Shown here in pieces: positions 24,564 through 33,598 of a stretch of DNA of 64,000 nt (its first letter is position 1; every line of letters begins with the position of its first letter). The DNA comes from Acidobacteriota bacterium. Its GTDB lineage: Bacteria > Acidobacteriota > Blastocatellia > Pyrinomonadales > Pyrinomonadaceae. A model generated the notes under the pieces. That model was not told the DNA's origin. It saw only the letters and a program-made list of their open reading frames with translations, and did not search any database. The stretch covers positions 26,708 to 90,707 of the forward strand of contig QHXQ01000025.1 of assembly GCA_003223935.1 (NCBI GenBank). The letters are read 5' to 3'. The translations under genes and the position numbers were made by a program.

Positions 24564-26162
24564 ATGAAGCCGGGCGACTATCGCCGCGATTATGCAGCTT
24601 ACTGCGCTGCGTTGGCGCGCGCACGCTACGATTTTCATGTGGGGCGCGCGCCGGAGTTGCAACTCGCGCCGCTCCATGAACGTTACGCCGATTTGTGGAC
24701 GCGCGAACGGCTCGCCGAACTTGAGCAAGCGCAACGCGACACGCCCGCACAGTTTGAGACCGAGCGCACGGCCCTTCGTCGGCTGCTCAACGTCGCGCGG
24801 CTTGGTTACATCGCCGCGCAGACGCGCGAGGTCGCGGCCGAGTTGGCTCGTTGCGAAGCAGCCGCACAGATCGCTTGGCCCGACGCGCGCGTGGCAGCGA
24901 CCGATGCGCCGACTTTGATCGCAAACGAGCCGGACGCCCCGCGCCGCCGCGAACTCGCCGCGCGCCAACGTGACGCGCTTCAGTCTTGCGACGATCTACG
25001 CGCCGCGCATCTCAACACACTGAACACGACGGCCGCCGCGCTCGGCTTCACCTCTCACTTTGCGTTGCTCGATGAGGCGACGCAGACCGACGAGCAAACA
25101 ATGACGGCCGCGGCCGGCGCACTGCTCGCACGCACGGGCGATGCTTATCGTGAGCATCTGCACGCATGGGCCGCGCGCCATCTGCCGCCGCCGCAGGCCC
25201 GCACGCCCATCTTCGCCGACAGCCTCTTCTTCGCCCGCCTCGCGCAGTTCGATCAACGCTTCCCTGCGTCTGATCTGGCGCGGACTTACGCTGCAACCAT
25301 GTCCGGCCTCGGCATTCGCGTCGAGCGACAGACGAACTTGCGCGTCGAGTGGATAGCAGGCTCCATACAGACAGCGGCGCAGACCGCGCAGCTATTCGCG
25401 CAGTCTGCGCGGCCATTGAACGCTATCTGTTTCGATCTCGCTCCGCCGACGGATGTGCACCTCGTCGTCGGCACAAACGGCGGCGCGGAAGCTTATCGCG
25501 CGTTCTTTCAAGCGGCGGGCGGCGCACAACAACTCGCTTGGGTCTCGCGCGATATGGCCGAGCGTTATCCAGAGTTTGTGCGCGGGCCTGACGCGACGAC
25601 GCGCGCCGCTTACGGCTTCTTGTTTCGCCATCTGCTCCACGATCCCGCGTGGCTCGAAGCGCAACGCGGACTGAAGGCGTCGGACGCCAAGACGACGGCG
25701 GGCGCATTCGCGCTCGTCGAATTGCATGACGTACGCCGTTGCTGCGCGCAACTGCTGCACGAACAGATGCTCGCAACAGCAAGCGACCCGCGCGCTGAAA
25801 ATCTCGCCGTCGAATATGCGGCGACGCTCACGGATGCGACCGGCTTCGCGTATGATCCGGCGCTGCACTTGTGGGCCAGCACGAAGCACTTGAGCACGAT
25901 GCGTCCTGCGTCGTGCTCGCAGATGTTGCTGCCGCCGGCTTCGGCTTTGCGTGCGTGTCTATTCGCCGTCGTGCTGGGCGAGCATCTGCGGACGCGCCAT
26001 GGTCTGCGTTGGTGGACGACGCGCACGGCCGGCGACGAGTTGATCGATCTGTGGAACACAGGCGCGCGCTACACGGTCGAGGAGTTAGCGTCCTTAATCG
26101 GCGCGGGCGCGCTCGACGTTGAGTTGCTAGCGGACTCATTGCTGCGAGTCACCAATGAGTAG
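24564..26162 (+). CDS. M3-peptidase-like protein lacking the HExxH zinc site
   Basis: 532 residues, nearly all helical, in the layout of M3/oligoendopeptidase F-type proteins. Where active members have a HExxH helix this protein has AYRAFFQAAGGAQQLAWV (about 310-326): no His pair and no Glu. Downstream AAYGFLFRHLLHD (348-360) resembles the segment holding the third zinc ligand in M3 enzymes. So it is probably a catalytically dead relative with a binding or scaffold role. The match is by fold pattern and weak motifs, so the family call is tentative. No signal peptide. aroB follows after 86 nt. Confidence 0.5.
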   Translation: MKPGDYRRDYAAYCAALARARYDFHVGRAPELQLAPLHERYADLWTRERLAELEQAQRDTPAQFETERTALRRLLNVARLGYIAAQTREVAAELARCEAAAQIAWPDARVAATDAPTLIANEPDAPRRRELAARQRDALQSCDDLRAAHLNTLNTTAAALGFTSHFALLDEATQTDEQTMTAAAGALLARTGDAYREHLHAWAARHLPPPQARTPIFADSLFFARLAQFDQRFPASDLARTYAATMSGLGIRVERQTNLRVEWIAGSIQTAAQTAQLFAQSARPLNAICFDLAPPTDVHLVVGTNGGAEAYRAFFQAAGGAQQLAWVSRDMAERYPEFVRGPDATTRAAYGFLFRHLLHDPAWLEAQRGLKASDAKTTAGAFALVELHDVRRCCAQLLHEQMLATASDPRAENLAVEYAATLTDATGFAYDPALHLWASTKHLSTMRPASCSQMLLPPASALRACLFAVVLGEHLRTRHGLRWWTTRTAGDELIDLWNTGARYTVEELASLIGAGALDVELLADSLLRVTNE

Positions 26163-26248
26163 CTCTTATCTGATTCGTGCGCGCCTCGTGTGGCTTGGTG
26201 GTTTATCATCTGTTCATGTCTTAATCGTAAACTTTATTCGAGCGGAAT

Positions 26249-27373
26249 ATGATGCGACGTGTGCCGGTGCGACTGAGCGGCGGTCGTGGTTATGAGATTG
26301 AGATCGATGCGGGTGCGCTCGACAATTTGGGCGCGACGGCGCGGCGTGTGCTCGCACCGACGGCGCGCCGTTGTGCGATCATCTCTAATCGGCGCGTCTT
26401 CGATCTCTACGGCGCAACGGTCGTCGAGAGTCTCCGCGCGCAAGGGTTCGGCGTCGCGTCGTTGTTGATTGGCGATGGCGAGCGGCACAAGTCTCTGCGC
26501 GTGGCCGAGCGCGTGTTGGAGTCTCTGGCTGCGCTTGGTTTGGAGCGGAGCGACGCGGTCGTTGCCTTGGGCGGCGGCGTGGTGGGCGATCTGGCGGGCT
26601 TCGTGGCGGCCGTCTATTTGCGCGGCATCGCTTGGTTGCAAGCGCCGACCACGCTGCTCGCGCAGATTGATGCCTCGGTCGGCGGTAAGACGGCGGTCAA
26701 CACGCGCACCGGTAAGAATCTGATCGGCGCGTTTCATCAACCGCGCGCCGTCGTGATTGACACGCGCACGCTTCAGACACTGCCGCCGCGCGAGTTGACC
26801 GCCGGTTGGTGTGAAGCGATCAAGCAGGGCGCAATCGGCAGCCGTCGCCTGTTTGCGCAGACACGCAACTATCTGTTGCACGCAAACGCAACTGAGTCAT
26901 CCGCACAGTTAAGCGATCTGATCGCGGCGCAGTGTGCGTTCAAAGCGCGCGTGGTCGCGGGCGACGAGCGCGAGTCAGTGGCGCGCACAGACGCGCGCTC
27001 GCGGCGCATCCTGAACTTCGGCCACACGGTCGCGCACGCGCTCGAAGCTGTAACAAACTTTCGCCGCTTTCGGCATGGCGAAGCGGTCGGACGCGGCATG
27101 CTTGCGGCCGCGGAAATTTCAAACCGGCTAGGTTTGCTGCCGAGTTCGGAGTTAGAATTATTGCGCGCGACCGTCCGGTTAGCCGGGCGCTTGCCGCACG
27201 CGGACGATCTCGATGCGGGCCTGTTGCTCAGCGCATTGGCGGGCGACAAAAAATCCGTTGGCGGGCACGTGCAGTGGGTGCTCTTGGAACGGATCGGGCG
27301 CACGAGGATCGTTAGCGGGCGAGAGATTCCGCCAAAAATTTTGCGCGCCTCACTCCGCGCTGCGCTTATCTGA
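26249..27373 (+). CDS. aroB: 3-dehydroquinate synthase
   Basis: Second enzyme of the shikimate pathway, converting DAHP to 3-dehydroquinate with NAD and a divalent metal. 374 residues. The NAD-binding signature LGGGVVGDLAGFVAAVYLRGI is intact, followed by PTTLLAQIDASVGGKTAVN and the metal/active-site stretch NFGHTVAHALEA and RHGEAVGRGM. Start ATG 26249 is followed by a second ATG at 26252. The other aro genes are absent from the window. A small membrane protein gene follows after 35 nt. Confidence 0.96.
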   Translation: MMRRVPVRLSGGRGYEIEIDAGALDNLGATARRVLAPTARRCAIISNRRVFDLYGATVVESLRAQGFGVASLLIGDGERHKSLRVAERVLESLAALGLERSDAVVALGGGVVGDLAGFVAAVYLRGIAWLQAPTTLLAQIDASVGGKTAVNTRTGKNLIGAFHQPRAVVIDTRTLQTLPPRELTAGWCEAIKQGAIGSRRLFAQTRNYLLHANATESSAQLSDLIAAQCAFKARVVAGDERESVARTDARSRRILNFGHTVAHALEAVTNFRRFRHGEAVGRGMLAAAEISNRLGLLPSSELELLRATVRLAGRLPHADDLDAGLLLSALAGDKKSVGGHVQWVLLERIGRTRIVSGREIPPKILRASLRAALI

Positions 27374-27408
27374 AGCGCGCAAGCCGTCCGTTCGTAAAGG
27401 GAGGGGCC

Positions 27409-27804
27409 ATGAGGCAAACCGTTGAGTTCAGCGCCGCCAAGCGACGCATGCAGGGCGGCTCGCGCCTGAACTTTCTGATCGTGATGGCGATCTTGATCGC
27501 CGCCGGTTACGTCGGCTATCAAGTTGTCCCTGTCGTCTATCGTGCGACGCTGCTCGAATCGTTCATGCAAGACACGGTGAACAACGCGGCCGTGGCGAAC
27601 AAGAGCACTGCTTGGGTGGATCAACAGATACGCGGCAACGCAGAAGACTACGGCCTACCAAAAGACGCGCTGATCGAGACACGGCAAGATAATGGACGCT
27701 TAGAAACACACGTCAAATTCACCCGCACGATCCCGCTCGTCGTCACAACCTACGAATACAAATTCGACCACACAGTCAGGAGCACCACCATCTCGACGAG
27801 TTAA
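27409..27804 (+). CDS. Small single-pass membrane protein, DUF4845-like
   Basis: 131 residues with a basic N-terminus, one membrane helix (LNFLIVMAILIAAGYVGYQVVP, about 20-41) and a small extracytoplasmic domain that ends with beta strands (HVKFTRTIPLVVTTYEYKFDHTV). The layout resembles DUF4845 proteins; I infer rather than prove the family. Strong ribosome binding site GGGAGGGG upstream of ATG 27409. Probably co-transcribed with aroB. No known function. Confidence 0.6.
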   Translation: MRQTVEFSAAKRRMQGGSRLNFLIVMAILIAAGYVGYQVVPVVYRATLLESFMQDTVNNAAVANKSTAWVDQQIRGNAEDYGLPKDALIETRQDNGRLETHVKFTRTIPLVVTTYEYKFDHTVRSTTISTS

Positions 27805-27911
27805 AGTAGAAAAGCGAAAGAAGAAAGTGCAGGACACACCTACGGCGTGCATCTGAAAAAGCTCAGAGTGATGCTCTGTTCTAACTCTCTCACTTCGCCT
27901 TTTTACTTTGC

Positions 27912-29789
27912 TTACGCTGCGACCTTCGCGCCGAGTGAGCTTTGGAGTTGGACGAGCGCGAGCGGGGCTGAGGCGAGCCAAGTGGTCGGGCAGACGCCGC
28001 AGCGTGTGCATTGGCTGACGGATGGACAGGGCGCGGTCGAGCGTGCCACTTGCGCGCGCTCGTGTTCTTGTTGCAGGAAGGCGCGGCCCAAGCCTGCGTC
28101 CACAATCTCCCACGGCAACACTTCATCATAACTGCGCGCGCGGCTCGTGTGTTGGCTTGCGTCTGTGTTGGTTTCGCGCAACGCCGCGTTTAAGTCGCCG
28201 CCGTTGCGCGCCATCGCGTCGATCACTTGGCCGATGGTGCGGTCGCCCGAAGAGAAGAGAGCTTGCTCGTGCGCGATGCGCGCAGACATCGCGCGCACCT
28301 CGACGTTCGGAATCCGCGCGAGTTGTTTGCAGACCCACTTGAGGCGGCGCTTCAACTCACGCTCTGCGCAGATCGGCTCCCATTGAAATGGCGTGTTCGG
28401 CTTGGGCACGAAACCGTTAAGAGCCGGAATGATCTTGCCGGCGCGCCCGAAGCGTTTGCCCGCTTCGAGCATCCGATCCTTGATGCGCTCGACGAGCTTG
28501 ACCATCTCCGCGAGGTCTTCATCAGTTTCGGTCGGCAAGCCCACCATCAGGTAGAGCTTGATCGTCAACATGCCGCGATCAAAGACCGCGCCGCAGATGT
28601 CCACAATCTCGTCGTTCGTCAGATTTTTGTTGATGACTTTGCGCAAGCGATCCGAGCCGGTCTCAGGCGCAACGGCGATCTGTTGGTCGCGCGATTCGAC
28701 GAGCGCGTCGAGCAGTTCATCTTCGATCTGATCAAGCCTTAGGCTTGAGACCGAGATGCGATAGTCCAGCGCGCGCAGGCCCTGCAAGATTTCACTGATC
28801 TCCGGGTGATCGCAGACGGCCGTTGAGACCAAACCGATCTTATCAGTCTTCGCGCGCCACTCCTTCGCCTTCGCCAGAATATCGCGCGCAGGCACGACGC
28901 GCGGCGGCCAATAATTAAAACCCGCCCAGCAGAAGCGACAGCCTTGCGAGCAACCGCGCGAAATTTCGACGAGGAAGCGTTCGCCCATCTCCGCTTCAGG
29001 GGCCCAGATGACAGTCGCAGGCGCGAACACCTCTTGCGCGCGCAGTTGCTCCGCGACCTCAAACTCACCGCGCCGCAGCGCACGCCTGAGCGTCCCTTCC
29101 TTCGGATTCTCGGCTGCAACCGCGCGCCCGACGCGCTCAGGCACGCCCGTCTCGATCGGCGTGTAAGCCGCAATCGTGCCGTTCTCGTTGTAAGCGACCT
29201 CGTAGAGCGACGGCACATAGAAGCCGCGTCCGTGTCGTGCGAGCGCGAGCAGCAAATCTTCTTTCGTGCCTTCGTTCTCGAAGATCGCATTGACCAGTTG
29301 CGGCACAAGTATCTCGCCTTCGCCGACGCCGATCACGTCCGTGAATTCGGCAATCGGTTCGGGGTTGAGAAACGACGCCGCGCCGCCCATCAAGATCAGA
29401 GGATCGCGTGCCATACGCTCGCGCGCCCACACCGGCACACCCGCAAGGCGCAGCACGCGCGCCATGTTCAGGTAATCTGTCTCAAAGGAGATGGAGAAGG
29501 CGATCAGATCGAAAGCGCGCACAGGCGTCTGCGTCTCGAACGAGAGGAGCGGCGCGCCCGTCTTCTCATACTCGCGCAGTTCCTGTTCGTCCGGCAGAAA
29601 GACGCGCTCGCACGCGACATCGGGAATGTTATTAAACAGATCGTAAACCGACTGAAAACCCAGATTCGCCATCCCGACCGCATACACGTTCGGATAACAG
29701 AGCGCGACGCGCAACTGCGCGCCCCGCTTCACCACGTAGCCCTCTTCGGTGGCGAGTTTCCGCCGGTAGCTTTCGATAATTCGCTTCAT
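27912..29789 (-). CDS. B12-binding-type radical SAM protein (TIGR03960-like)
   Basis: 625 residues. The N-terminal half matches the cobalamin-binding-like Rossmann region (LRVALCYPNVYAVGMANLGFQSVYDL); the radical SAM domain has the Cys triad in ISRGCSQGCRFCWAGFNYWPPR (CxxxCxxC) with the GGEP-equivalent region later. The C-terminal tail is Cys-rich (CTRCGVC), which could bind another cluster. TIGR03960-family proteins are often fused or adjacent to TIGR03936 proteins, which are absent here. Function is not established. Convergent with the small membrane protein. Confidence 0.88.
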   Translation of the reverse strand: MKRIIESYRRKLATEEGYVVKRGAQLRVALCYPNVYAVGMANLGFQSVYDLFNNIPDVACERVFLPDEQELREYEKTGAPLLSFETQTPVRAFDLIAFSISFETDYLNMARVLRLAGVPVWARERMARDPLILMGGAASFLNPEPIAEFTDVIGVGEGEILVPQLVNAIFENEGTKEDLLLALARHGRGFYVPSLYEVAYNENGTIAAYTPIETGVPERVGRAVAAENPKEGTLRRALRRGEFEVAEQLRAQEVFAPATVIWAPEAEMGERFLVEISRGCSQGCRFCWAGFNYWPPRVVPARDILAKAKEWRAKTDKIGLVSTAVCDHPEISEILQGLRALDYRISVSSLRLDQIEDELLDALVESRDQQIAVAPETGSDRLRKVINKNLTNDEIVDICGAVFDRGMLTIKLYLMVGLPTETDEDLAEMVKLVERIKDRMLEAGKRFGRAGKIIPALNGFVPKPNTPFQWEPICAERELKRRLKWVCKQLARIPNVEVRAMSARIAHEQALFSSGDRTIGQVIDAMARNGGDLNAALRETNTDASQHTSRARSYDEVLPWEIVDAGLGRAFLQQEHERAQVARSTAPCPSVSQCTRCGVCPTTWLASAPLALVQLQSSLGAKVAA

Positions 29790-29807
29790 TAAAACTGCCT
29801 GTTGTTC

Positions 29808-29906
29808 GTTGTCAGTGGTCAGTTATCTGTCTGTGTTTGATGCTTACGGAGGGGTTTCAGAGGCATCTCGCAAATGAAAAACAAAGAACGATTGACTGCT
29901 GACAAC
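29808..29906. repeat. Weak heptad-type inverted repeat
   Basis: Stem GTTGTCAG 29808-29815 with 29899-29906. Surrounding words (GTTGTCA, GTGGTCA) are heptad-spaced, but the arms are short and the loop is long. It lies between rpoD and the radical SAM gene. Confidence 0.4.
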
Positions 29907-29912
29907 AAACAT

Positions 29913-31643
29913 TCACTGCCTTGTGCTTTCGAGGAATGCTTTGAGCTTACGCGAGCGCGACGGATGGCGCAACTTCCTAAGCGCCTTCGCTTCGATCTGG
30001 CGGATGCGTTCGCGCGTGACGGCGAAGTGTTGGCCGACCTCTTCGAGTGTGTGCTCTGAGCCGGTCGTGCCCAAGCCGAAGCGCATCTTGATGACCTTCT
30101 CTTCGCGCGGCGTCAAGGTGGCCAAAACTTCGTCCGTGATCTCGCGCAGGTTTGAGGCGACGACCGCATCGGCCGGATTCAGAATTGACTTGTCTTCGAG
30201 GAAATCACCGAGGTGCGAATCTTCCTCTTCGCCGATTGGTGTTTCGAGCGAGATCGGTTCCTGCGCGATCTTCAAAACCTTGCGCACCTTCGACACGGGG
30301 ATATCCATCTTGCGTGCGATCTCTTCGCTCGTCGGCTCGCGCCCCAACTCCTGCACGAGCGCGCGGCTGGTGCGAATGAGTTTATTGATCGTCTCGATCA
30401 TATGGACAGGAATGCGGATCGTTCTGGCTTGATCGGCAATCGCGCGTGTGATCGCTTGACGAATCCACCACGTCGCGTAGGTCGAGAACTTATAACCACG
30501 CCGCCACTCGAATTTATCCACGGCCTTCATCAAGCCGATGTTGCCCTCTTGGATGAGATCGAGAAATTGCAGGCCGCGATTCGTGTACTTCTTGGCAATC
30601 GAGACGACGAGGCGCAGGTTCGCTTCGATCAATTCGCGTTTGGCTTGCGAGGTCTCTTGCTCGCCGATGGTGATCGCTTGGAGTGAACGTTTGATCTCGA
30701 TGGGTGAGACGTAAGTCTCCTGTTCGATCAGTTGCAGCTTGCGTTTCGCATTCGAGATGACGCGCTTGTAGTCGCGTGCTTCTTCCGGTTTGATCCGCTT
30801 CTTGCCCAGCCGCTCTGTGTACTTCTCTATGTCGCGCTCGGCGGCGCGCACCTCTTTGTAAGCATCGCTGATGGCATCAATCAGACGCTTGCGCGCGCGC
30901 TCGGTCAGGTTGAGTTGGCCGATCTCTTGCGCGATCTCAAGCCGTAGGCGCGCGACCTTGCGTTGCAGGCGCAAGAGCTTCTTAGATTTTTTGCCGCGCA
31001 ATAATTTTTGCTCGGCGCGCAGTTTGTCCCACTCTTTCAAGCCCGCTTTGAAATGCTTGCGGATGTTGCCGATGCCTTCGAGCGTCCATTGCAAATACTC
31101 ATCAGCTTTATCCTCTTGCCCTGTGAGTTCCGCTTGATCGGAGAAGTTGACCACGTCGCGTATGTTGAGCGTGCCGGCTTCGAGTTCCTCACCGATCTTG
31201 ACCAGTTCGTTGACGGCGATGGGCGAGCGCGAGATGGCTTTTTGTGTTTTAAGTTGCCCGCGCTCGATCCGCTTGGCGATGGAGACTTCGCCCTCGCGCG
31301 TCAAGAGCGGCACGACGCCCATCTCGCGCAAGTAGAGCCGGACGGGATCGTTCGTCTTCTCAAGCGCGCCGGCCGAGAGATCGAGTTCGAGGTCTTCGTC
31401 GAGCGCATCATCCTCGTCAATCACGACGACGGCCGCCGCTTGTTCGATCAGGCGCTCGTCGGAATCTGCGACCGTGATGTTCGAGCCTTCGAGCTTCGAG
31501 AGCACATCTTCGATGTCGTCGGGCGAGACGACATTGTCGGGCAACTCGCGATTCAGATCGTCGAAGCTCAGAAACTTCTTGTCGCCGCCCAACTCCAACA
31601 GGCGTTGCACCACGTCGTCCTGATCTTTCTCTTCCATCGCCAT
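29913..31643 (-). CDS. rpoD: Primary sigma factor of RNA polymerase (sigma-70/RpoD)
   Basis: Housekeeping sigma factor. Region 1.2 ([31 protein letters not shown]), the non-conserved insert, region 2 ([30 protein letters not shown], including 2.4), region 3 and region 4 ([32 protein letters not shown]) are all complete. The start is placed at ATG 31643; the frame extends to 31718 through heptad repeats and is not believed. ATG 31637 is also possible. No clear ribosome binding site. Downstream of dnaG on the same strand, as in the common macromolecular-synthesis arrangement. Confidence 0.96.
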   Translation of the reverse strand: MAMEEKDQDDVVQRLLELGGDKKFLSFDDLNRELPDNVVSPDDIEDVLSKLEGSNITVADSDERLIEQAAAVVVIDEDDALDEDLELDLSAGALEKTNDPVRLYLREMGVVPLLTREGEVSIAKRIERGQLKTQKAISRSPIAVNELVKIGEELEAGTLNIRDVVNFSDQAELTGQEDKADEYLQWTLEGIGNIRKHFKAGLKEWDKLRAEQKLLRGKKSKKLLRLQRKVARLRLEIAQEIGQLNLTERARKRLIDAISDAYKEVRAAERDIEKYTERLGKKRIKPEEARDYKRVISNAKRKLQLIEQETYVSPIEIKRSLQAITIGEQETSQAKRELIEANLRLVVSIAKKYTNRGLQFLDLIQEGNIGLMKAVDKFEWRRGYKFSTYATWWIRQAITRAIADQARTIRIPVHMIETINKLIRTSRALVQELGREPTSEEIARKMDIPVSKVRKVLKIAQEPISLETPIGEEEDSHLGDFLEDKSILNPADAVVASNLREITDEVLATLTPREEKVIKMRFGLGTTGSEHTLEEVGQHFAVTRERIRQIEAKALRKLRHPSRSRKLKAFLESTRQ

Positions 31644-31651
31644 CTTCGTCT

Positions 31652-31745
31652 GCGGATTGTGGAATGCGGATTTCGGATTGAAAAAAAACGCTTCGGCTTG
31701 CGCGATTGTAGAATCCACTATCCGAATCCCGCAATCCGCAATCGC
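31652..31745. repeat. Imperfect heptad inverted repeat (word GCGGATT)
   Basis: Left side 31652-31680 repeats GCGGATT, GTGGAAT, GCGGATT, TCGGATT; right side 31711-31745 repeats the complement. Arms are imperfect. It starts at the dnaG stop and ends about 8 nt before the rpoD start. Confidence 0.7.
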
Positions 31746-33565
31746 TACTGTCGCGGCAATAGCGCGTTACGCTGCCGCGTCCAGTCAAGACTTTCCATGA
31801 CCAAAGTATCGCGGCGCGCTTCGTCGCCTGCGCGCTCAGCCGCCGCGATCTCTGCGCTCAACTCTTTCAGACGCCGCTCGACACGCATTAGTCTGAGCGT
31901 CGTCAAACAACTCTCAGCCGCCGCCAGCACTTCATCGGTCGCTTCGCCCTCAGCCCGCTCAGGTTCGCTCCACCAGACGAGCGCGACCAGCTTGCGCAAC
32001 TCTTCATCGTCCGTTGCGACGCGCTCGTTCAAACTATCAAAGTCAACACGCGCGTCTGCTTCGTCCAACTCTTTGAGCGCGGCAAAGAGCGGCGCGGTCG
32101 GCAAGTCTGTATAAACATCTGCGTCCAACTGTGGCAACACTTCGCGGCGCAACTCCGCATCATGCACAAGCAGTTCGAGCAAACGTTGCTCGGCAACGGT
32201 CGGCGGCACGCGTGCCGCCTCGGTCACCTGCTGTTTGACGTCCGCCGCAGGTGCGCTCGACGGCGCGGTGACATCTTTCCAGAGTGCGCGCCGCAAGCCC
32301 GCGTCTTCCACTCGCAATGCGTCCAGCGCCTGATCGAAATAGTCGCGGCGCTGGATGCGATCACGGACGACGCGGACGAACGGCAACACTTCTTTAACCG
32401 CCTCGCCTTTGTCCGGTGGATTGTGAAGGTTGCGTCCCCGCGTCGCCTGATCTAACACGAACTGAATGAAGGTCTGCGCCTTACCACGGCGCTCGTGATA
32501 CGCTTCGACGCCGTGCGCCTTGATGAACTCGTCCGGGTCTGCGCCGTCGGGCAAGACCAAGATTTTGATCTCGAAATCTTCCGGTAGCAGCGTTTCGATT
32601 GCGCGCTGCGCCGCCTTCACCCCTGCCCGGTCACCATCATAGTTGACGACCACTTTGCGCGCAAACCGGCCCAACAGCTTCACCTGCTCCGGCGTCAGCG
32701 CTGTCCCCAAACTCGCCACCATATTGCGCACGCCTGCTTGATACGGGATGATCAGATCGAGATAACCTTCAACGAGGATCGCAAACCCTTTGCGCCTGAT
32801 CTCATCGCGCGTCAGATGCAGCCCGTACAGGTGTCTGCCCTTCGTGTACGCGGCCGTCTCCGGCGAGTTCAAATACTTCGGCTCTTGCTCAGATGTCAGC
32901 ACGCGCCCGCCAAACGCGACCGCGCGCCCTTGCGCATCCAGCACCGGAAAGATCACGCGCCCACGAAAGCGATCATAAAATCCGCCGCCATCTTTTTTAA
33001 CGACCAATCCGCTCCGCTCAATCTGCGCCGCCGTCGTACCCTTGCGTTTCAGATGTGAGCTAAGTCCATCCCAACTGTTCGGCGCAAAGCCAAGCCGGAA
33101 AGCCTTTTGCGTCTCTTCGCTAATGCTGCGCCCCTCGATGTACTCGCGCGCCGCCTGCGCCTCGCCGCCGTCTTGCGTCAACTGCTGCTCCCACCATTCG
33201 AGCGCCCAAGTATTCAACTCGATAACTTCATCCGCCTCGCGTCGCCGCGCCTCGTAGCGTTTATCCTCCTCCAGCACGGGCAGCGGCACGTTCACCTTCT
33301 CCGCCACGATCCTGATGGCTTCTGGAAACGACACGCGCTCGATCTCCATCACGAAGTTGAAGACTGATCCGCCTTTGCCGCAGCCGAAGCAATAGAAAAT
33401 ATCCTTCGCCGGATTGACCGAAAACGATGGCGTCTTCTCCTGATGAAACGGACAACACGCCATCCAGTTCGCGCCCTTCTTCTTCAACGCGACGTAATCC
33501 TGTATGACGCGCACGATGTCCGCTTGGCGTCTTAGATCGTCAATGAATGTCTGCGGGAAGCGCAC
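31745..33565 (-). CDS. dnaG: DNA primase
   Basis: Makes RNA primers for replication. 606 residues: N-terminal CHC2 zinc finger ([19 protein letters not shown] then [10 protein letters not shown]), the primase core, and the Toprim domain with acidic motifs ([19 protein letters not shown]). The C-terminal helicase-interaction region is helical and rich in Glu/Ala. GTG start at 33565. It follows mutS2 by 33 nt. All catalytic motifs are present. Confidence 0.96.
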   Translation of the reverse strand: MRFPQTFIDDLRRQADIVRVIQDYVALKKKGANWMACCPFHQEKTPSFSVNPAKDIFYCFGCGKGGSVFNFVMEIERVSFPEAIRIVAEKVNVPLPVLEEDKRYEARRREADEVIELNTWALEWWEQQLTQDGGEAQAAREYIEGRSISEETQKAFRLGFAPNSWDGLSSHLKRKGTTAAQIERSGLVVKKDGGGFYDRFRGRVIFPVLDAQGRAVAFGGRVLTSEQEPKYLNSPETAAYTKGRHLYGLHLTRDEIRRKGFAILVEGYLDLIIPYQAGVRNMVASLGTALTPEQVKLLGRFARKVVVNYDGDRAGVKAAQRAIETLLPEDFEIKILVLPDGADPDEFIKAHGVEAYHERRGKAQTFIQFVLDQATRGRNLHNPPDKGEAVKEVLPFVRVVRDRIQRRDYFDQALDALRVEDAGLRRALWKDVTAPSSAPAADVKQQVTEAARVPPTVAEQRLLELLVHDAELRREVLPQLDADVYTDLPTAPLFAALKELDEADARVDFDSLNERVATDDEELRKLVALVWWSEPERAEGEATDEVLAAAESCLTTLRLMRVERRLKELSAEIAAAERAGDEARRDTLVMESLDWTRQRNALLPRQ

Positions 33566-33598
33566 GAATGTATCAACGAATCAGATCGGCAAAAATTA

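Noticed and set aside
31643..31718. N-terminal extension of RpoD
   Set aside because: The extra codons are made of heptad words and have no resemblance to sigma factors.
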